Assembly (NCBI GenBank): GCA_917880885.1
Contig: OU862910.1
Coordinates: forward strand, 21,836,710 to 21,900,709
Direction of reading: 5' to 3'
Source of the DNA: Limnephilus marmoratus
Taxonomy: Eukaryota; Arthropoda; Insecta; Trichoptera; Limnephilidae
DNA: 64,000 nucleotides
In this document: positions 21,151-32,044 of the stretch, piece by piece
How positions within the stretch are numbered: position 1 is the stretch's first letter
Layout of the letters: every line of letters starts with the position of its first letter
The notes under the pieces: model-generated
Told to the model about the DNA's origin: nothing
Seen by the model: only the letters and a program-made list of their open reading frames with translations
The model's database searches: none
Position numbers and translations under genes: made by a program

Positions 21151-21429
21151 TTAATGAAGCCTTTTTAAAATCGCTTGAATAAATGTACTCAGTTGCTTAC
21201 TCGCATACAACATAAAATTATTACTTAGGTATGTATCCACTTTCGCATATTCCTTTCTCAGTTGCAATAAGTCGTGTTGCTTAGTTACTTTATCAATTAC
21301 TAGCAGAAGTTTCCGGCATCGCTCGGGATTTTGCAGAGTGATCTTCCTTTTGGTTTGAGGGTCAAGTGTACAAAATTTCATCAATTTCGGAATAAAACTG
21401 TAGATTTGTATAAAAAACAAAACCAACAC
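21151..21429 (-). CDS. Uncharacterised open frame, possible last exon
   Basis: The frame includes LDPQTKRKITLQNPERC and VDTYLSNNFMLYASKQLSTF and ends IQAILKRLH-stop. The charged composition looks more protein-like than most frames here. On minus, CAAATCTACAG lies before TTTTATTCCG and would serve as an acceptor, opening the frame just downstream. I do not recognise a family. It could be a host exon or transposon protein. Confidence 0.25.
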   Translation of the reverse strand: MLVLFFIQIYSFIPKLMKFCTLDPQTKRKITLQNPERCRKLLLVIDKVTKQHDLLQLRKEYAKVDTYLSNNFMLYASKQLSTFIQAILKRLH

Positions 21430-21449
21430 CGGCCGCCACAGTCAGTCCT

Positions 21450-22365
21450 CTGTATACGTATAAATAGAAGATAGATTATCATTCAATGCGTAGATACGAT
21501 CTTGGGGTGGCCGCATTTTTATAACATTGATCTACATCTGCGTCTTTTGTATACAAACACACTAGGCACTAAGGTCACCGCACATACGATCCACGTCACA
21601 CGATACGCTTCACCGTTACACAAAACCGCACGCTATTCATACGCCTAGTTTAACGTACTTTATGCATTTAACGACGTATTTAAAGTAACATTATTAAATG
21701 GCGTCGTCTATTTCTCGTGACGTCTTTGCGTCCCAAATGTTTTCAATAAACACAAATCTTTTTCAAATTCATTGCCTTGTTTACGTTTTGAATCTTCTTC
21801 CTTCGCGCCTATTTTTGGTCCAGAGTAATAATTTCGCATTACTTTCACGAGACTATGTATGTCTGCTAGATTTAATATTATGTTAGAGATGTTGTTGTTG
21901 TTTTTTTTAACTATGAGTACAATGTTATTTGTTAATAGATAACCCTCCCTTGACCTATGAGTCATTTAAAGGCATAGTCAGTAGTCACCTTATCGCACTA
22001 CTCAATCCGTTGTACACTTGTTTTAAAATTCATATTATTTTTATAACAGTGGAATGTTGGATTTCAGGGAATTCCACATGCAACAATCAATTAAAATAAT
22101 TAATAATGCATCGCATCGATCAATGCTGTATGGGAAAACGCACGCAGACTTTGAACTGTTTACATTTATTTTTCATTAATCAACGGAAATGAACCCAGGA
22201 CCAACCTAGATGCAACCGTATCTTTTTATATTTTTTCTGGTTCAAATTTTCGTTTGAGACCAACTAATATTATCTTCAATGATTAAATATGACAATTTAA
22301 AGTTTTACTCATTAAGTAATTCCAAAAATAAAAAATAATAATAATTTTCTCTGTATTGTTTTGCG
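21450..22365. other. Unassigned AT-rich DNA
   Basis: Nothing recognised beyond short chance frames. Confidence 0.35.
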
Positions 22366-22369
22366 TCTT

Positions 22370-22600
22370 TAAGTGAATGATTTAAATAGACATCGACACA
22401 CGACTCCAAAGACAAATAGTACATATGGAAAAGGACATTATCATAATCTGGCACCAATTTTTTTTAATTTTATTAAAAAAGATATTAAAGATATCCACAT
22501 GACAAAAAATGCATATTTAAAACACAAAATTCATACGTGGATAGTAAACATAGACACTGCATTCTGTGGGCAGATAATTTGAACAATAAACGCACTCAAC
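22370..22600 (+). pseudogene. LINE reverse transcriptase C-terminal tail
   Basis: The frame reads MNDLNRHRHTTPKTNSTYGK, then LAPIFFNFIKKDIKDI and YLKHKIHTWIV. The order 'H-x-TTPK..., (L)P-x-x-IK..., (F)K-x-x-(L)-x-x-W(L)' is typical of the very C-terminus of Jockey/CR1-like reverse transcriptases. A T-rich stretch follows (22600-22760). Truncated and dead. Confidence 0.5.
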
Positions 22601-22759
22601 GTCTGTATTTTTTTTCTTTTCCTCTCAATTATTTTTGTCTTTATTTGTTTCTTTCATCTTTTTTCTATTTTTCTTATCTCTTTTCTTTTTCATTTCTTTT
22701 TATTTTTCTTCTATTCTATTTATCTATTTAATTTAAAATATTTTTTTATTTTATCTTCT

Positions 22760-23140
22760 TAGATATCAAAATTAGTTTAAATTCCTGCCACCTCGGAACA
22801 CCTCGGAATCAGCCCAGAAAGGTGGTATATATATACCATAATAAATAATTAATAAATAACTTTAAAAAAAATGTAATGTCTATTTTTTTTGTTTTATTTT
22901 CTGTACATATATTTTTATTATTTCACTTTATTAAGTGTGTGCCGAGTAGTATACCTACGTCTATGGGTGTTAATTGTTTACTTTATATTTGTGATCTTCA
23001 TCTGTTGAGGTCAGAAACGTTAGTATATGCGTGTGATTTTCCTTATTCTCAATGGGTCCATGCCAATCTGAAATGAACAAAACTGAAGCCCCATGAGGTT
23101 GTGGTGATTATTTTATGTCATCCCACATAAGTTGGTCCAG
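22760..23140. other. Unassigned DNA with a weak PLE-like motif
   Basis: CTGTTGAGGTCAGAAACG at 23001-23018 resembles a hammerhead core with a collapsed helix II and may mark another PLE end. Otherwise nothing recognised. Confidence 0.25.
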
Positions 23141-23149
23141 ATAACTTGT

Positions 23150-23500
23150 ATTTTCTCTCCTCTCATAACGTCATCCATATATTTCCAAAGGAAAACAGAT
23201 AGAGCCTTCTTAATTTCTTTCCCTGGAACCTGCATCCCTTAAGTTGCTAACATTAACATGTATGCTTCTATTCTCTCCTGAAGTGACGTGACTTAATCAC
23301 CTTTCCCATGCATACTTAGCAAACTCCAAACGACAAAAGAGGTCTTCTTAATTTCTGTACCCCTGGTAGTTGCATCCCATAAGTTGTTACCTAAACAGAA
23401 AACTCACTTTAATTCTCTCCTGATGTGACTTGATCACCTGTCCCGCGAGTCCATCCATGTCTCCCCTCCCAACCGACAGCAGATAGAGCCTTCTCTCCAC
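23150..23500. repeat. Three degenerate tandem units of about 120 bp
   Basis: GACAGCAGATAGAGCCTTCT-type, TTAATTTCTTTCCCTGGAAC-type and CATCCCWTAAGTTG-type words recur in order near 23190-23250, 23330-23385 and 23475-23500, with TTCTCTCCTGAWGTGAC between them. The units are diverged. They lead directly into the GC-rich block. Confidence 0.5.
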
Positions 23501-23504
23501 GTTT

Positions 23505-23920
23505 CCAGCGGTGGATGGAGGGGGGAGTTTTCCACCTCCCACCACTACGGGTCTGACCCCCTCCCGGTCGCAGCGTGCTCACTGCTCACGTTTCAGTTCT
23601 GTCCCGACCGCCGGCGAGAAAGGACCGGCCCTGTTGCAATGTGAACCACTCGCCCGATTGCGCCGTCCCCGTGTTATAAAGTGAAACCCACCCAGTCATC
23701 TTACGGAACGCGTGCCAGCCCTAGAGCCCCAGTGATATATTATTATGTGAATGAATATTGTCCTGAATCGCCACACCCCACCACGGTGATTTTCGTCCGT
23801 TTTCCGAGCAAAGTGCCACGAGCCGAGTTTTCAGCGCAGCTGTACTCCTGCGAGAGATGTGAATAGTGTTCGGTGAAGTCCAACAGGATTCCACTTAAAT
23901 TTTCGGTGAACTGATGGTAT
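23505..23920 (+). promoter_or_regulatory. GC-rich promoter / first-exon candidate
   Basis: A GC-rich block (CCCGACCGCCGGCGAGAAAG; CGCCGTCCCCGTGTTATAAA) holds a TATA-like TTATAAAGTG near 23673 and a CAGTC about 20 bp further on. It runs into GTGTTCGGTGAAGTCC and TTTCGGTGAACTG, which look like weak donors. A plus-strand frame crosses it but lacks a recognisable domain. It may be the 5' untranslated exon of a gene whose coding part lies elsewhere. Confidence 0.35.
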
Positions 23921-23924
23921 TTAT

Positions 23925-24890
23925 TCTACTTTTTAATTAAAATTTACAACTATTTTAACCGGTTACAAAAGTAATATCGAATAATGATGTTTTACTATCT
24001 TATTTTGTTAGGTTAGGTTAGTTTGTGTAGGTCAGATTTACACTTACACATCAACATAATTGATATGGTGCTCCAAAAGCATTCATGTATTGGTACGGAT
24101 TCGTACGTCATATTTATTTCAGACGCAGACATTCTCCGCTAATAATTATAACGATAATTTGATGCCATTGAATGCCCTTGAATATTTTTTAGTGTTAAAC
24201 TTTGTTTCATTCATAGAATTGTAAGTTTTATCAAACGAGCACACAAAGCAACGTGTGGTTGCCGGGCGAGGCGCGTACGTGTTGCGGTTTCGTATTATAT
24301 TGTTATTATATATTATTTATTAATAAATTCGGTTCTAATCGTCGAGTACCTACACGTTTGCGTGCCGGTAGATCGACCCGATAACGGATTCTCAATTCAC
24401 TTGTAATTACGTGAAGTTTTTTTAAAATGTATTTGCACAGTCTCGTTATATCCGCGATGATTATCTACCTGGAGTCATGGAGCCGGACAGATAAGGGCCG
24501 CCGTGAAATAATCTTAGAATGAGGCGTTCTGTGCGTCAAGTGGTACACGGCCACTCGAGCAAGTGTGGCTATAATATCATTTTAAATCAACTGATTGCTT
24601 TAATCACTTACACAACGTTGAATTACCACATTTGAGTGATTTTGTAAAGCGGAAAATCTGTTCTGCATCTGCATCTACACCTGAAAACTCGCTAACGGTG
24701 AACTCTGGCGTCATGAAATTTGCACAGCCATTTTTGTCTATATTTTTCAGCTCGATGCAATTATTTTCATTTCGCTAAGCCATTTCCATCATGATCTATG
24801 ATTTAAAAAAAAAACATCAAAAATATGTTTGAAACCGGTTACTATCTGTACTTGTATGTTTTTTTTTTCAATAAAACATTTTTTTATTCT
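23925..24890. other. Unassigned AT-rich DNA, with TTAGG dimer
   Basis: TTAGGTTAGGTTAG at about 24008-24021 is a short telomere-like run. CpG-containing words near 24250-24290 and 24355-24385 stand out slightly. No gene seen. Confidence 0.35.
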
Positions 24891-24929
24891 TCGGCTTTAA
24901 TTTGGAATCCGCCTGACCTGTATTTGAAA

Positions 24930-25080
24930 TATGCAGCGGGTCTATATTTAGCGGGCACGGGCGCAGACGGGCAACAGGTGCGCCCTCTCCGCCTATCGCC
25001 CGCCGTGTGTCCGTGTGTGCCGTGTGTGTTCAGCATTGCTCAGCGCTCAGCATTAGTTCGATCTCGGTGTGCTGTGTAGT
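24930..25080 (+). promoter_or_regulatory. Promoter-like CG-rich patch with TATA-like box
   Basis: TCTATATTTAGCG at about 24941 precedes GC-rich DNA (GGGCACGGGCGCAGACGG) and repeated TCAGCATT words up to CGATCTCGGTGTGCTGTG, which resembles insect 5' leader sequence. No start codon in a convincing frame follows. A short tandem of GTGTGTCCGTGTGTGCCG type sits inside. Confidence 0.25.
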
Positions 25081-25158
25081 GATGCCATACCCTAAATAGA
25101 AAAATAAAACTATATTTCAGTTATAAAGAAACATATTTTGTAATAAAAAAACTGATTA

Positions 25159-25883
25159 ATTTTTGGAGATCGCTGGCAATGGTTAATATGCACTTTAAAA
25201 AAAAAACCTTTTGATTCACCTTAATTATATTAAAAGGCAACTATTTGCATTGGGGGAAGTGGAAAATATTTCATTCTAAATTTCGATTACGTAAAATTAA
25301 AATTAGCTTTTGTCTTGTGAGATTGTACGCCATTAGCTATTAGCTCATTCGCTGTCACTTTGGTATGTTGGTATTCCTGATACACTTGAATGTATAACGA
25401 ACGGCTAGAAGATTTTGAAGGTACGGGGCACTTTCTTTTGAATCACAACCATTTAACACAAACCTAGCGTAGCCGCTAAACTACTTGAAAACTGGGATGT
25501 TTTTCTTGCCTTGACGCGAGTAGGCGTTATAAAGGGGCACTTTCTTTTGTATCACAAACCATGTTACACAAACCTAGAATTCCCATGAAGTCTGCTACGC
25601 TTTGCTCTAGCATCTTTTCGTACAGTAACAAGAATACCAACATAACAAAATGAAATTTGAAAATAATGTTTGAAAATGGACCGTCTCATTTCACAGAATG
25701 AAAGCTAATTTTAATTTTACGTAATCGAAATTTAGAATGAAATATTTTCCACTTCCCCCAATGCAAATAGTTGTCTTTTAATGTAATTAAGGAGAATCAA
25801 AAGATTTTTTCAAAAAAAAAGTGCGTATTAACCAAAGATATTGAAATATAAGGTATTAACCATTGCCAGCGATCTCAAAAATT
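25159..25883. mobile_element. Foldback element, family F, copy 1
   Basis: The inverted ends are about 150 bp: ATTTTTGGAGATCGCTGGCA on the left, the complement on the right, and both continue through TGCATTGGGGGAAGTGGAAA and TTTCGATTACGTAAAATTAA. TA flanks both ends (25157-25158, 25884-25885), fitting a TA target as in Tc1/mariner-type MITEs. The interior repeats GGGGCACTTTCTTTTG and ACACAAACCTAG twice. A shorter copy is at 50457-50876. Non-coding. Confidence 0.8.
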
Positions 25884-25889
25884 TACCAA

Positions 25890-26580
25890 AAACTGTTTTG
25901 ATTTAATATATATAAACCAAGTTTTAATTACCTTAGCTTTTTTTATTGAGAATTAAAATAAATTATCTATAATGCTTTATTAAAAGCAATTATTTTCCTT
26001 TGAATAATAGATTTTTTATTTTAAAACACACCTCATACAATTAAAAACCTATAAAAAATATATCGATCATGGAAATTTGAAATGCTGTAAACATTGATAT
26101 ATACTGGGCTGTAAAGGACAAAATGTTCATTGTTCAGGAGAGCGAAAAGAGTATTTAAAAAAAATCGTTTTTCCTGTTTTTGTAGACCTATAATTATGAT
26201 TTTTTAATTATGAAATAACGTTGAACATCTTGAATACCTATAAAAATATTTTTAATTTTTTAGAAAGAAAATCTTCTTAAAATGTCATAAAGGATTATTT
26301 TCCTACAAATATATCGACTGCGCAAGAAATATTTCACTTGTTTTTTTTGCTTTACAGTAATTCAGTTCAGTTTTAAATTAAATAGTCGTATTTATTAAAT
26401 ATAAAAAAAAAAATCTGGTCGAAGGAGAAGAAATTCTCCCAGAACTGTAATAATTTATTTTTCAACATTTTGCAGTAGTTAGTAGTACCTACATAATATT
26501 ATTTGTTGACAAATAATTATTAGATAAAGTGACATTGTGAAGCCGTAGTGAAGTTAGTAGAATTGCTCATCTTCTACCAA
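25890..26580. other. Unassigned AT-rich DNA
   Basis: Nothing recognised. Confidence 0.4.
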
Positions 26581-26589
26581 CAGATTTAA

Positions 26590-27065
26590 AGAGGGGCTTA
26601 TACTTTAGCTTAATCCAGTCCCGTCTAAATTATTTAATAGAAATATGGGGAAACACATATATTACGTACTTAAACGACTTACAAATAATATCTACAGAAC
26701 AAAGTTATTAAAAAGCTCTTCAACTATCACCCAGACACTCCCACAAAAAAACTGTACCAGGAAATGAACCTTTTGAAAATAAGAACATTTTACGAATATA
26801 ACATATGTCTTTTAATCTACAAAATACAAAATTGACTTATACACACAAACACAACATTTATAAAAACATCACAAGTACACGAACATTATCCTAGACAACA
26901 CAATAAATTGTACACAAATACTGTGAAGACTGAAAGTGGCGACAAAAGTATTGGCCAAGAGGAGTTCACATATATAATCTCCTTCCAGATAACCTAAAAA
27001 CGGAAAGGAATATGAAAACCTTTAAAAAAAACTATTTAAACTTAAAATGTTGGAACAAAATTTAA
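26590..27065 (+). pseudogene. Jockey/CR1-like LINE C-terminal region, frameshifted
   Basis: Frames read in order: YFSLIQSRLNYLIEIWGNTY (the conserved 'QSRLxYxIxxWG' segment after the reverse-transcriptase domain), then YHPDTPTKKLYQEM, then IRTFYEYNICLLIYKI, and finally LLPDNLKTERNMKTFKKNYL. Several frameshifts and stops break it. The catalytic domain is not present. Confidence 0.7.
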
Positions 27066-27069
27066 AATA

Positions 27070-28590
27070 TTACTACTATACTTTATATGCTCTGTATTTA
27101 AGTTAAGAAAGCGAAGTATTATATTTCTTTTAACTTAATAATGATAAAAAAATTAAAAAAAGTTCAAGAAGTACGAGTAGATTCTTGGATTTGGGATGTT
27201 CTCGACCTTATGCTAAAAAATTGTATCCCACCCAAAAGTATGTATTTTTGGTGACCGGTTAAAAACCATGTCTTGTGAATTTTGAGGTATAAATAACCCA
27301 AAAATTATGAAAATATGGTAAAAAAAACATGCTCCTGGCAGCACTGGCTTGGTCTCATTCTCTATGTGCTGTATACTGTGTGCTTTACCGCTCTTAATAA
27401 TTCTGCAGCCTGTACCGGAAAGGGGCGTTGCTTTTCCAGAGCGCTGAATTTTCTCCGCTCTCGTGGGCTTTGGTATTCTGTTCTAATTTTGAATTTTATC
27501 CTTTTCAAAATTAGGCCGTTCTACAACCTTACGTTTGATCCTCACATTGAGGTGTGCGTAAACACAGTGTCCGAAATCCGCTATGGGCACTATTTAGAAT
27601 TTTTTATAGTATAGGGAAACGCTTAATATGAATATTTTTTGGGAAAAAAACACTTCGATTTAACTTGATTAAAATAAAAGTCAACTATCTATATAGCCAA
27701 GGAGATGATGAAAGATGCATTTAAGTTAATTTTTAAAAATTATAAAGCACTATTTACATCGGGGGAGAAGTAAAATACTGCAATACTTATTTCATTAAAA
27801 ATACGGATGTATTTTGTTCACGGCGTGTTTTGACATTATAAAAAGACAATCGTTATGCCCTCAGGGCCTCCTGTGTGGAGCTAATGTAAAAAAATGCCCT
27901 TGCTAAGATGGCAATTTGATGACGATGTTACATTTGAATTTTTGTGAAACCCTTAATATGCAAAGTACCTACCTAAGTAAATATTTGAAGTTTGCAGTCT
28001 GAACTTGGAATTATGAAAACAAGCACTGAATTCAAGTTACCTCGCTATCTGAGACGTGTTGAATCTATAATCTTGTATTTTAGTTTTCTTAACGGATTTT
28101 CTATTTTCGTTGAATATGTTGGCTAAATTCCAACATCCATTCTTCCTCAAGTATAAATGAGAGCAGCATTATTATTATGTTATAATTCTTAAAAATAAAT
28201 TGTTTATAGAGTGTTGGTAATCATCGTAGTAGAAAGTTCTCGGAAAAGCTGCTAAAAACTTTGATTTAATTGACATAATTCAACACGTTCCGCGATACGT
28301 GAGCTCTAATATGTAAATTTGGATGTTTGGATGTAGTATGTAAGTATTTATCTAGGGATTAATGCTAGAAGTGCCTATATCAAAATTGTAAATCGCTTAG
28401 AAATGAATATTGTTTAATGATTTCCTAGCTTAAAAAACTGAAACAACATTTCGACTTCTCTACTAGATAGGTCACTATTTCAAAAATCTAGAGCGGTATT
28501 CATGACATTCAAATAGGGGACGTTATTGGTAATTACTAAAACTGACATAGGCACTTCTAGCATTAGCTCACAAATATGTATTCATTATGA
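27070..28590. other. Mostly unassigned AT-rich DNA, with an R fragment
   Basis: 27855-27905 holds CCCTCAGGGCCTCCTGTGTG followed by GAGCTAATGTAAAA, a short piece of repeat R (compare 33575-33610). A minus-strand-free plus frame at 27315-27614 is hydrophobic but not recognised. Nothing else supported. Confidence 0.4.
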
Positions 28591-28598
28591 CTCTAGAT

Positions 28599-29288
28599 AC
28601 TAATATCTACAGCCTGTATGTCGGACGAATATCTACAGAGCCAAGGTCGGACGAATATCTATGACGGTCCCAGTGGTGACCAATATCTATGGAGCGTAGG
28701 TTGGACTAATATCTACAGAAGGCAGCTGAGCAAGAGGTTGTACGAAAAAGCATAAATTACTTCAATTACGTAATTACTAATTACGTAAAGGCTTAAACCT
28801 TTAAAGTACGTACGTGAAGTTTTTGCATAATATTACGTATTTTGCTGTTTACGAGGACAATAATTTATTGACAAACGTGGAGGTCATGATAAAAAGATAT
28901 TTATTTATTTATTTCGAAATACACGGCACCACAACCTAACCTAACCTAACCTAACTGACATAGAAATGGTCATGGTAACAGACCAAATAATTTAGAAGCA
29001 TTCGAAATAAAGAAAGCTGTTAAAACAAAAACCCAAATCCTTAATAATCAGCTAAATGTGTCTAATAGTCCGATATTAGGGATTTTTACATGCATACATA
29101 AATAAATTAAGTTTTTTAAACTACATACGCAATATTACGTTATTCCAATATGCTATACATAATTGCAAATTCAACCTCTGCCAGTGCTGTAGATATTCGT
29201 CCACACTTTAGTTCTCATAGATATTAGTCAGCAGTTTGAGCTGTAGATATTCGTCCTCACTTTGGTTATCATAGATATTAGTAGACGC
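28599..29288. mobile_element. Foldback with inverted arrays of a 14-bp core
   Basis: The left array (28599-28720) carries the core GGACKAATATCTAYRG five times at 25-35 bp spacing. The right array (29187-29288) carries it four times in the opposite orientation (CTGTAGATATTCGTCC, CATAGATATTAGT). The arrays bracket about 470 bp of AT-rich DNA with CCTAACCTAACC at 28934-28954. Inverted sets of a short repeated motif are known for Foldback-type and some Mutator-like elements. No target duplication identified. The class remains open. Confidence 0.6.
28934..28954. repeat. Short telomere-like CCTAA run
   Basis: Four CCTAA units in a row, equal to the insect TTAGG telomere repeat on the minus strand. 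It is too short to be a telomere and may have arisen by chance or at break repair. It lies inside the foldback. Confidence 0.7.
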
Positions 29289-29419
29289 CTCTTTCATTAT
29301 TACGCCAAAATCTCGGCACTGGAAAGAGATAAGGGATCGAATTACAATCAGTATAATATTGTTTTTTTTAGTAACAATATGGTGTATTTTAATTGGACTT
29401 GAAATACAACAAAATGTAA

Positions 29420-29622
29420 GGAAGGGTTGTTTCACAGAATATGAACAAAATTTCAAAGTTAAATTATTCATCAAATTTCAAAGTTAAATTCAAGTTCTGT
29501 GAAAGCTCTTACTATTTCATCATTGGCCGATTGTTTCACAGTAATTGGATAATGACAACTTGAAAAGAACTTTCTTGTTTTTTTAAATAGGAATTGTGCA
29601 AATTCTGTGAAACATACTGTCC
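29420..29622. mobile_element. Palindromic MITE, family H1, copy 2
   Basis: GGAAGGGTTGTTTCACAGA at the left and TCTGTGAAACATACTGTCC at the right, flanked by TAA and a changed TGA. TTCAAAGTTAAAT and TTCAAGTTCTGTGAAAG are shared with copy 1 (18642-18859). 203 bp, non-coding. Confidence 0.65.
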
Positions 29623-29849
29623 TGAACTTTGCATAAAAAAACAAAAGGTACTTGGGTTAAAAAATCAAACACTATTCAAAAAGTCAAAATTTCGAGCTAC
29701 TCGTACTTTCAAACATACGAGTAAATCGTGTTGGTGATGATATGTTGTTTGTTCTTCGACGTTCGACATTCTTAACAATAATATTATTTTCCACCTTAAA
29801 ACTATTCTCAGCTTACTAGAATTCAAAACTTTACTCCAAACTAACCATA

Positions 29850-29884
29850 ACTCCGAGCAACGCCGGGTACACGTCAGCTAGTTA
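29850..29884. mobile_element. Possible Helitron 3' terminus
   Basis: GCAACGCCGGGTACACGTCA then GCTAG|T. A GC-rich end followed by CTAG before a T is the usual look of a Helitron 3' end (CTRR). The same 'GCCGGGTAC' word is the heart of the 127-bp satellite at 63.1 kb. The 5' end was not found. Confidence 0.35.
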
Positions 29885-29889
29885 ATCAT

Positions 29890-30250
29890 AGGTTCATAGT
29901 TCTAAATTTTAAAATGGGTATTCCAGCAATTATGTTAAACTACAACACTATTTTAAATGATATGAATAAGCTCAAATTGTCAGACAGAAGAATTTTCACT
30001 GATTTGGTATTTCTGTATAAAATTCTAAATAATTTAGTTGATAGTCCGATATTGCTTCCGGATTCCACCACGTAATACCAGAAGTCAGGATTTATTTCAG
30101 TGTAGAAATTCTGGAACTAACTACCATATGTATTCCTCTTTGCCCGGAATACTAATGGAGGGAAATAATTATACCAAGTCAGTGGACATTTTCAATTTAT
30201 CTTTAAATAAATACAAAATACTGTTACTGAGGCAGTTCAGTTATGTACAA
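29890..30250 (+). pseudogene. Jockey/CR1-like LINE C-terminal region
   Basis: NYNTILNDMNKLKLSDRRIF then DLVFLYKILNNLVDSP, then after a frameshift FRIPPRNTRSQDLFQC, GTNYHMYSSLPGILMEG and IFNLSLNKYKILLL. This is the C-terminal extension of a Jockey/CR1-like reverse transcriptase, the same family as 18015-18215. The element ends just before the 281-bp tandem duplication. Confidence 0.65.
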
Positions 30251-30251
30251 T

Positions 30252-30813
30252 AAATACTATATATTTCGTTGCAAAATACCTATTATATTTACAGCCTTAC
30301 TAAAAAACCCGTGAAAATTTTATTCAATTGACAAACGGCCGCGGATGTAAAAACATTACTAATCAAAAAATTGTTCATGGAAAAAAATATACTTGGTTTA
30401 CACGGCCTGAGAGGGTAGTTTATCTTTGTTGTAGTAATGATTTTAGTAACAAAATTTGGAATTTTTCCAAAGTATTTTGAATGTTCTATATATTTCTTAT
30501 TTTTGAAGGTGTCGTAAAAACAAATACCATTTAAATACTATATATTTCGTTGCAAAATACCTATTATATTTACAGCCTTACTAAAAAACCCGTGAAAATT
30601 TTATTCAATTGACAAACGGCCGCGGATGTAAAAACATTACTAATCAAAAAATTGTTCATGGAAAAAAATATACTTGGTTTACACGGCCTGAGAGGGTAGT
30701 TTATCTTTGTTGTAGTAATGATTTTAGTAACAAAATTTGGAATTTTTCCAAAGTATTTTGAATGTTCTATATATTTCTTATTTTTGAAGGTGTCGTAAAA
30801 ACAAATACCATTT
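30252..30813. repeat. Perfect 281-bp tandem duplication
   Basis: 30252-30532 and 30533-30813 look identical base for base by eye, from AAATACTATATATTTCG to ACAAATACCATTT. It contains CGGCCGCGG in an otherwise AT-rich unit. A very recent duplication or an assembly artefact would both give this pattern. The second copy abuts an inverted-repeat element at 30817. Confidence 0.9.
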
Positions 30814-30816
30814 ATG

Positions 30817-31614
30817 AAAACACGATAACATTACCCTTTAGATTTGTGTAATTGAAATACACTTAAGTTTTTAAAAATTGCCATACATTAAGATTCAAAC
30901 GCGAAAAAAAATGTTTTTTTTTTTTACCAAAACATATTTGATGAATGTTTACAGAAATTTATAAAAAAACAAAATTTTAAAAATACAGACCTTCTACATA
31001 ATGAATTTGGAACGAAACTGTCACCTCACTTTTTCCTCGTGCATACAATAAAAAAATTCAAAGTTTTTTATTGCCAAAAAACTAACCTCAAAAAATAATA
31101 CCGACTTTTATAACTGATTTCTTGCAACTCTAAAGACGTTAATTTCATTGATACGTTTAGGAACACATGTATTAGATATTAATATTTAAAAAAACACCAC
31201 TTTTATGAAATTCTCATAAAATAAAATCCTTTAAATGTAAATTTGAATTTTCATGTTTTACATAAAATACTTATTGACATTTCAATTTTCAAAGTATGAT
31301 TATTGATACTATAACTTGACTAAAACTTATTAAAAACCACAAAAACACGGTAAATATATCAATTATGCGAATGTAATATTGAATTAGTCATATTAATAGA
31401 TGTTACAATCACGTTTGTGTAATATTACACACACCCGCGGAGTGAGTTTTTTTTTTGGCGGTTTCAACGCGAATGACGAATGCGCAGGCGCCGCCACCTA
31501 GCGGTTCTGTAGGAAAACAAACAATTAAATTATGTACACTATGAAAAATAACATTGTTGCCAAATTTAAAATACATTTTAAGAACAAATCTTATAAGTAA
31601 TGTTATCGTGTTTT
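30817..31614. mobile_element. 798-bp element with 18-bp perfect inverted ends
   Basis: AAAACACGATAACATTAC (30817-30834) and GTAATGTTATCGTGTTTT (31597-31614) are exact complements. Inside lies TGTCACCTCACTTTTT (31019-31034), the core shared with the TTAA-flanked MITEs, although the ends differ. A GC-rich patch with GGCGCCGCCACCTAGCGG lies near 31489-31506. No clear target duplication. Non-coding. Confidence 0.6.
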
Positions 31615-31619
31615 AGTGT

Positions 31620-31925
31620 ATTTTTGTCTTATTCGTGTTGCTGCAGCAACACAGGTTATCGGCCGTGCTGTGTTTTTTTTAGTAATGCTAATAGTGTTTA
31701 AATATTATTTAATCATAGTGCAATTTGTAAATTTCATACTTATGTAAAATCCCCGAAAAAGGGCGTAAATAAATAAAATTCTGGAATAAAACCACGCCTA
31801 ATATATTATTTAGAGACTTTCATGCTAATAAATTTGCCTATATCCTGGAGCTAACTGCTAAAAATGAGATTTTTCAATTTAGGATTTTTTAAAGTATTTG
31901 GTTACATTGTTATATAGCTTTATGT
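31620..31925. other. Unassigned AT-rich DNA
   Basis: A short inverted pair GTGTTGCTGCAGCAACAC is at 31636-31653. Nothing else noted. Confidence 0.4.
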
Positions 31926-31927
31926 TT

Positions 31928-32040
31928 AGTGACCAGATTTGAATAGTTGGGTGCTTCCCAACCTTCCTCTTTCTCATTTCCCCCCTCCCCACTCCCTTCA
32001 GCCTCACAACTATACAATAGTCCCGATGGCCCAATTGACG
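31928..32040 (+). repeat. Tail fragment of the tRNA-derived SINE
   Basis: AGTGACCAGATTTGAATAG, a C/T-rich stretch (CCTTCCTCTTTCTCATTTCC) and CACAACTATACAATAG match the distal tail of SINE copy B read on the minus strand at 11.25-11.42 kb. The tRNA-like head is missing. Confidence 0.55.
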
Positions 32041-32044
32041 AGTA

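Noticed and set aside
28934..28954. CCTAA run as a telomere or chromosome end
   Set aside because: Only four units, flanked by unique and transposon-like DNA; also a dimer at 24.0 kb.
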